From assembly GCA_905234195.1 (NCBI GenBank), contig CAJOFR010000011.1:1-64000 (forward strand): a stretch of DNA of 64,000 bases, read 5' to 3'. Of this stretch, positions 59,851-64,000 are shown one piece after another. The position numbers and the translations under genes were made by a program. The DNA is from an uncultured Selenomonadaceae bacterium. GTDB lineage: Bacteria; Bacillota; Negativicutes; Selenomonadales; Selenomonadaceae. A model generated the notes under the pieces. It saw nothing but the letters and a program-made list of their open reading frames with translations, searched no databases and was not told the DNA's origin. The first letter of the stretch is position 1; each line of letters begins with the position of its first letter.

Positions 59851-60207
59851 TCAATTTTCGTTTTCTGACGAACGTCGATTAGGTTCCTCGCCGACAGCAA
59901 ACCTCCTCGTTTTGCCCGCCTCAATTTTGGCCTGCTTCGCCGCTTTTTGTTCTTCAGTCATTCGCGGACGCCCGCGCCTCCTTTTCGGCTCGCCGTTATC
60001 CGAATCAAACGATTCGTCTGCCAACTCAACCTCCTCAACCGATTCTTTGAAATCAATCACCTCTACCACCTTGCCTGCTTCAATTTCGTCAATCGCCGCG
60101 ACAAAATCATTTGAATCAAAATTTTCTTGCGGAGTCCCCGCCGAATCTTCTAGCTTAGTTTTTTTTTGATTCTGCGTCCTTTTTGTGCTTAAGATAAATC
60201 GTTGCAA
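59851..60207 (-). CDS. Acidic/basic hypothetical protein with AT-hook-like motif
   Basis: A protein of up to 118 residues without recognised family: acidic middle (AAIDEIEAGKVVEVIDFKES, VEEVELADESFDSDNGE) and the motif PKRRRGRPRMTEEQKAAKQAK, an AT-hook-like R-G-R-P core followed by a Lys-rich helix. It overlaps the end of glgB by 53 bases if TTG 60207 is the start; a shorter start is possible. Perhaps a DNA- or RNA-binding regulator of the glycogen block; speculative. Confidence 0.4.
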   Translation of the reverse strand: MQRFILSTKRTQNQKKTKLEDSAGTPQENFDSNDFVAAIDEIEAGKVVEVIDFKESVEEVELADESFDSDNGEPKRRRGRPRMTEEQKAAKQAKIEAGKTRRFAVGEEPNRRSSENEN

Positions 60208-62080
60208 GCGGCGGAACTCTAATTTCTATAGACTGTTCGCGATTATGCCAAGCAACGTCCTGCGACCAAAGATCTCCTTCGTTTTTGACGCCGCTGCCGC
60301 CAAATTCTTCAAGATCCGAATTGAAAACTTCAACATACGCGCCCTTATCCGGCACGCCGATTCTGTAGTTTGTGCGAACTTCCGGAGTAAAGTTGCAGAC
60401 CGCGATAACATAATCGTCCGGATCTTTCGCCTTGCGGATAAACGAAACAACGCTGTTATCGTTATCGTTCGGGTCAATCCACTGGAAGCCGTTCCAATCG
60501 AAGTCAATCTGCCAGAAAGATTTATTGTCAAGATAGAATTTATTCAGCGCGGCGGAATAATGCTGCATCTGCGTATGTTTTTCGTACTGCTCCACCAAAT
60601 GCCAATCGAGACTGTCGTTTTCGTTCCACTCGATAAATTGACCGTACTCGCCGCCCATGAACAAAAGTTTTTTGCCGGGATGCGCCATCCAGTAGCCGAA
60701 GAAACCACGCAAGCCCGCAAATTTTCTCCAATAATCGCCGGGCATTTTCTCAATCAAAGAGCACTTGCCGTGAACAACTTCGTCGTGACTGAGCGGCAGG
60801 ATAAAGTTTTCGCTGAAGGCATACATAAACGAGAAAGTAACTTTGTCGTGGTTCCACTTACGATAAATCGGGTCGAGGCTGACATATTTGAGCATGTCAT
60901 TCATCCAACCCATGTTCCATTTGTAATTGAAACCGAGCCCGCCCATATACACCGGCTTAGAAATCAGCGGCCAATCCGTCGATTCTTCGGCCATCATTAA
61001 AGCGTTGGGGTGATATTTGAAAACGGCCTCGTTGAGATTTTTAATAAACTCAATCGCCTCAAGGTTGCCGGTATCGCCGTATTTGTTGGGAGTCCATTCG
61101 CCTTCTTCGCGCCCGAAATTCAGATAGAGCATGTTCGCAACGCCGTCTATCCTCAAGCCGTCGATATGATATTCTTCAAACCAGAACAGCGCATTGGAAA
61201 TCAAAAAGCTGTGTACTTCCGTGCGACCGTAGTCAAAATTAATCGTGCCCCAGCCTTTGTTATCGGAAAGCTGCGGGTTGTCGGATTCGTAAAGATTTGT
61301 GCCGTCGAATTCGCGGAGCCCTTGATTATCCTTGCAGAAATGACCGGGTACCCAGTCCATAATAATCCCGATACCGTTTTTGTGCGCCGTCTCCACGAGA
61401 TAGCGGAAGTCGTTGGGTTCGCCGTAGCGGCTGGTAACTGCGTAATAACCCGTTGTCTGATAGCCCCACGAGCCGTCGAAGGGGTGTTCGGTGAGCGGCA
61501 TGAACTCAATGTGCGTGTAGTTCATCTTCTTGACGTACGAAACAAGACGGTCAGCAAGTTCGCGATAACTAAGATAATCGCTTTCGCCTCTGCCTGCGCG
61601 CTGCCACGAACCGGCATGCACTTCGTAAATCAACATGGGCTTAGTGTAGGAGGATTCTTTTTTCTTCGCCTCCATATATTCGCCGTCGCCCCACTCGTAG
61701 CCTTCGAGATTGTAGAGGCGGGAGGCCGTCGCGGGTTTTTTCTCCGCGTAGAAACCGTAAGGATCCGCCTTCAAAATGTGCGGTCCGCCCCACTGCGGTT
61801 CAATCGCGTATTTGTACGTATCGCCCTGCTTGAGTCCTTCGATAAAAATTTCCCACGTTTCGCCGTCCTGCAGACGAATCATTTTGTGTACGCGCGTGTC
61901 CCAATTATTGAAATCACCGACGACGCTCACCGACTTGGCGTTTTTCGCCCACACAGCAAAGCGAACGCCCTTTTTGCCGTCCTGCTCAATAAAATGCGCG
62001 CCGAGCATTTCATAGGCGTGAAAATTTGTCCCTTGATGGAACAAATACAAATCGTATTCGCTAAGATTAGAAGTTTTCAC
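60155..62080 (-). CDS. glgB: 1,4-alpha-glucan branching enzyme
   Basis: A 641-residue GH13 branching enzyme: CBM48 domain near residues 20-120 (YEMLGAHFIEQDGKKGVRF, VSVVGDFNNWDTRVHKM), TGYYAVTSRYGEPNDFRYLVE, HIDGLRIDGVANMLYL (nucleophile Asp), ALMMAEESTDWP (acid Glu), FILPLSHDEVVHGKCSL (His-Asp). Adds alpha-1,6 branches. GTG 62080 chosen since AAAAGGAGCGTGACTTT precedes it; the frame to 62143 upstream lacks a site. Stop overlaps the small gene at 59851. Confidence 0.95.
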   Translation of the reverse strand: MKTSNLSEYDLYLFHQGTNFHAYEMLGAHFIEQDGKKGVRFAVWAKNAKSVSVVGDFNNWDTRVHKMIRLQDGETWEIFIEGLKQGDTYKYAIEPQWGGPHILKADPYGFYAEKKPATASRLYNLEGYEWGDGEYMEAKKKESSYTKPMLIYEVHAGSWQRAGRGESDYLSYRELADRLVSYVKKMNYTHIEFMPLTEHPFDGSWGYQTTGYYAVTSRYGEPNDFRYLVETAHKNGIGIIMDWVPGHFCKDNQGLREFDGTNLYESDNPQLSDNKGWGTINFDYGRTEVHSFLISNALFWFEEYHIDGLRIDGVANMLYLNFGREEGEWTPNKYGDTGNLEAIEFIKNLNEAVFKYHPNALMMAEESTDWPLISKPVYMGGLGFNYKWNMGWMNDMLKYVSLDPIYRKWNHDKVTFSFMYAFSENFILPLSHDEVVHGKCSLIEKMPGDYWRKFAGLRGFFGYWMAHPGKKLLFMGGEYGQFIEWNENDSLDWHLVEQYEKHTQMQHYSAALNKFYLDNKSFWQIDFDWNGFQWIDPNDNDNSVVSFIRKAKDPDDYVIAVCNFTPEVRTNYRIGVPDKGAYVEVFNSDLEEFGGSGVKNEGDLWSQDVAWHNREQSIEIRVPPLATIYLKHKKDAESKKN

Positions 62081-62153
62081 AAAGTCACGCTCCTTTTCTA
62101 GGGTTAAGGGGAAAGGGGGAAGTTTTTTCTTATCCCTTACCACTTATCCCTTA

Positions 62154-64000
62154 TCACTGAATCTTACAGGGTACGATATTCCAAATTTCGTCCGCGTATT
62201 CGTCAATCGTCCTGTCGGAAGAAAAACGCGCGGAGTTCGCGATATTAATCGCCGCAGATCTCAACCATTTCATTCTGTCGCTGTAGCGGGCATAAATCTC
62301 CTCGTGCGCATCGATATAGGCGTTGAAGTCCTTCAGAATGAAAAACTCGTCGTTGCCCTGAATGAAATAATCGCGCAGAGATTGGAAGTTGCCGTAGGTG
62401 CCGTCCGTCAATTTATTCAGCACAAGACGAACGTTAGGATTAATATTGTATTCGTTCCAAGCGGAATATTCGCCGGTCTCGTAAAATCTCAAAACTTCAC
62501 CGGCTTTAAGTCCGAAGATAACAATATTTTCGTCGCCGACAGCCTCACGAATTTCAACATTCGCGCCGTCGAGGGTGCCGAGAGTAATCGCGCCGTTCAT
62601 CATGAATTTCATGTTGCCCGTGCCCGACGCCTCCTTCGACGCCGTAGAAATTTGTTCGCTGACGTCCGCCGCAGGATAAACAATTTCGCCGATAGACACG
62701 CCGAAATTTTCAATGAAGATAACTTTCAGCCTTCCGTCAATCGAAGTGTCGTTGTTAATTTTCGCGGCGACGGCAAGAATCAGGCGGATAGTTTCTTTCG
62801 CAATGTAGTAACCGGGCGCGGCCTTCCCGCCGAAGAAATAAGTTGTCGCGGGCGGCTTGTAACTCGGATCCGTCTTCAGTTTCTCGTACTGCCACATAAT
62901 GTGCAGGATATTCATCAGCTGCCGCTTGTAGGAGTGAATGCGCTTGACTTGAATATCAAAAATCGTATCGGGGTTGACGTCAATATTATTGTGCTTTTTA
63001 ATGTATTCGGCGAGCGCGACTTTGCGGAGGCGTTTAATTTCCTCAAGCTCAATCAAAACTTTTCTGTCGTCCACTGCCTCATTGAAGAGGTCAAGCTGTT
63101 CGGGGTGGCGGTGCCAAATGCGGCTGCCAATAGTTTTATCGATTAAGTTTGCAAGTTCGGGGTTCGCGCCCATAAGCCAGCGGCGGTGAGTAATGCCGTT
63201 CGTCTTGTTGTTGAACATGCGCGGCCAATACTCGTAGAAATCGTGCAGAGTGGTTGACTTCAAAATATCGGAATGGATTCTTGCGACGCCGTTGACGGAA
63301 TGGGAGCCGACGATAGCAAGGCGCGCCATGTGCACTTCGCCGTTTTCGATAATGGACATTGCGCGGAGTTTGCCGACGTTGTCCGGATAACGAGCCTTGA
63401 CATATTCGACATGGCGGCGATTAATCTCGTCGATAATCATGTAAATTCTCGGCAGGAGCGCGCGGAACATATCAACCGGCCAACGCTCCAAAGCTTCGGG
63501 CATAATCGTGTGGTTCGTGTAGGCGATCGTGTTGCGCGTGATAACCCAAGCTTCGTTCCATTCCAATTCATAATCGTCGACGAGAAGGCGCATAAGTTCC
63601 GCCACACAAAGCGCGGGGTGCGTGTCGTTAATGTGAATCGCAATCTTTTTATCGAACTCGCGGATATTCATTCCGGAGCGGACGAAGTGACGGACAATAC
63701 TTTGCACGCCCGCCGAAACGAGGAAGTACTCTTGAATCAGGCGCATTCTCTTGCCTTCGTTGGAGCTGTCGTCGGGGTAAAGATATTGAGTGATACTCTC
63801 GACGAAGTTACGATAATCGTTTTTCGCCCGCATTTGTTCGTGCGTCAGCATTCCGTAGTCCGAGAAATCGCGATTGACTTCCGCGTTCCAAAGACGAAGA
63901 GTATTAACAGTTTTGTTGTGGTAACCGACAATCGGCACGTCGTAGGGAACAGCCATAACGACCATAGCATCTTCGTGCACGAGTTTCAAGGAGCCGTTGG
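62154..64000 (-). CDS. glgP: Glycogen/maltodextrin phosphorylase (5' end beyond window)
   Basis: C-terminal 615 residues of a GT35 phosphorylase; the frame is open to the window edge. DKKIAIHINDTHPALCVAELMR, TRNTIAYTNHTIMPEALERW, FDIQVKRIHSYKRQLMNILHI, FFGGKAAPGYYIAKETIRLI, FIENFGVSIGEIVYPAADVSEQISTA, and KEASGTGNMKFMMNGAITLGTLDGANVEI with the pyridoxal-phosphate Lys are all present. Degrades glycogen to glucose-1-phosphate. First in the direction of transcription of glgP, glgB, small gene, glgA. Ends in VPCKIQ. Confidence 0.96.
   Translation of the reverse strand, partial: NGSLKLVHEDAMVVMAVPYDVPIVGYHNKTVNTLRLWNAEVNRDFSDYGMLTHEQMRAKNDYRNFVESITQYLYPDDSSNEGKRMRLIQEYFLVSAGVQSIVRHFVRSGMNIREFDKKIAIHINDTHPALCVAELMRLLVDDYELEWNEAWVITRNTIAYTNHTIMPEALERWPVDMFRALLPRIYMIIDEINRRHVEYVKARYPDNVGKLRAMSIIENGEVHMARLAIVGSHSVNGVARIHSDILKSTTLHDFYEYWPRMFNNKTNGITHRRWLMGANPELANLIDKTIGSRIWHRHPEQLDLFNEAVDDRKVLIELEEIKRLRKVALAEYIKKHNNIDVNPDTIFDIQVKRIHSYKRQLMNILHIMWQYEKLKTDPSYKPPATTYFFGGKAAPGYYIAKETIRLILAVAAKINNDTSIDGRLKVIFIENFGVSIGEIVYPAADVSEQISTASKEASGTGNMKFMMNGAITLGTLDGANVEIREAVGDENIVIFGLKAGEVLRFYETGEYSAWNEYNINPNVRLVLNKLTDGTYGNFQSLRDYFIQGNDEFFILKDFNAYIDAHEEIYARYSDRMKWLRSAAINIANSARFSSDRTIDEYADEIWNIVPCKIQ

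Overview
The window looks like the chromosome of a motile, strictly anaerobic, glycogen-storing bacterium of the Bacillota, most likely a member of the Negativicutes (Selenomonas-like). This placement is inferred from gene content: rubrerythrin, rubredoxin and ferritin-like genes, flagellar genes with a sigma28/SigD-type promoter, a MeaB GTPase of the succinate/propionate route, an energy-coupled ThiT transporter, a YdjGHI-like module, and Shine-Dalgarno-rich starts. No rRNA or other taxonomic marker is present to prove it.

Layout. 0-1 kb: an IS200/IS605-like right-end hairpin and a FliD-like protein. 1.0-4.1 kb: a tandem array of Nif11-type RiPP precursor genes (seven intact, two broken full-length copies, three headless remnants), followed by a GNAT-like protein at 4.2-5.0 kb. 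5.1-9.5 kb (minus strand): an oxygen-defence operon (MBL-rubredoxin, PAS-rubrerythrin-rubredoxin, a frameshifted ferritin-like protein, cupin, quinone-reductase-like flavoprotein, HpcH/HpaI aldolase), preceded upstream by a TetR-MATE efflux pair and a cobalamin adenosyltransferase. 12.2-19.5 kb: ndk, exported proteins, a cyclohexadienyl-dehydratase-like binding protein, prfC, a GT61 glycosyltransferase with a poly-G tract, mtaD and a siderophore-type ABC ATPase. 20-22.8 kb: exported and membrane proteins, then a TPP riboswitch driving thiT. 22.8-27.7 kb: a glycolytic cluster gapA, a fused pgk-tpiA, and gpmI. 27.9-36.2 kb: a FecCD permease, pnp, a variant rpiB, a glucosaminidase-TPR protein, a decayed acyltransferase, tRNA-Ala(GGC), speD and rpsT. 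36.2-39 kb: flgE with a sigma28-type promoter and a structured leader. 39-49.4 kb: aldo/keto reductase, a YdjGHI-like envelope module, meaB, DUF1385, nadK, DUF4127 and DUF2225 genes. 49.5-64 kb (minus strand): a glycogen/glycan block with a GH13-GH77 fusion, three tandem GT92-like glycosyltransferases, a double-receiver regulator, glgA, glgB and the 3' part of glgP.

Most notable points. (1) The RiPP array has nearly invariant leaders ending in a double-glycine site and diverse cores built from a Cys every four residues; no recognised maturase other than the nearby GNAT candidate is in the window. (2) One GT92 gene is split exactly at a run of eight G; nine G would restore a full-length protein, and two other surface-type genes carry nine-G runs, suggesting phase variation. 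(3) Five copies of an intergenic hairpin cassette have stems that covary while an AGGA/AGGGA loop is conserved. (4) The flgE leader folds as a three-way junction whose two hairpin loops each present A-N-GGA, the CsrA recognition motif.

Several frameshifts (7.68, 34.66, 53.43, 58.1 kb) could be biological or assembly errors. Read-level checking would decide, and it matters most for the homopolymer case.
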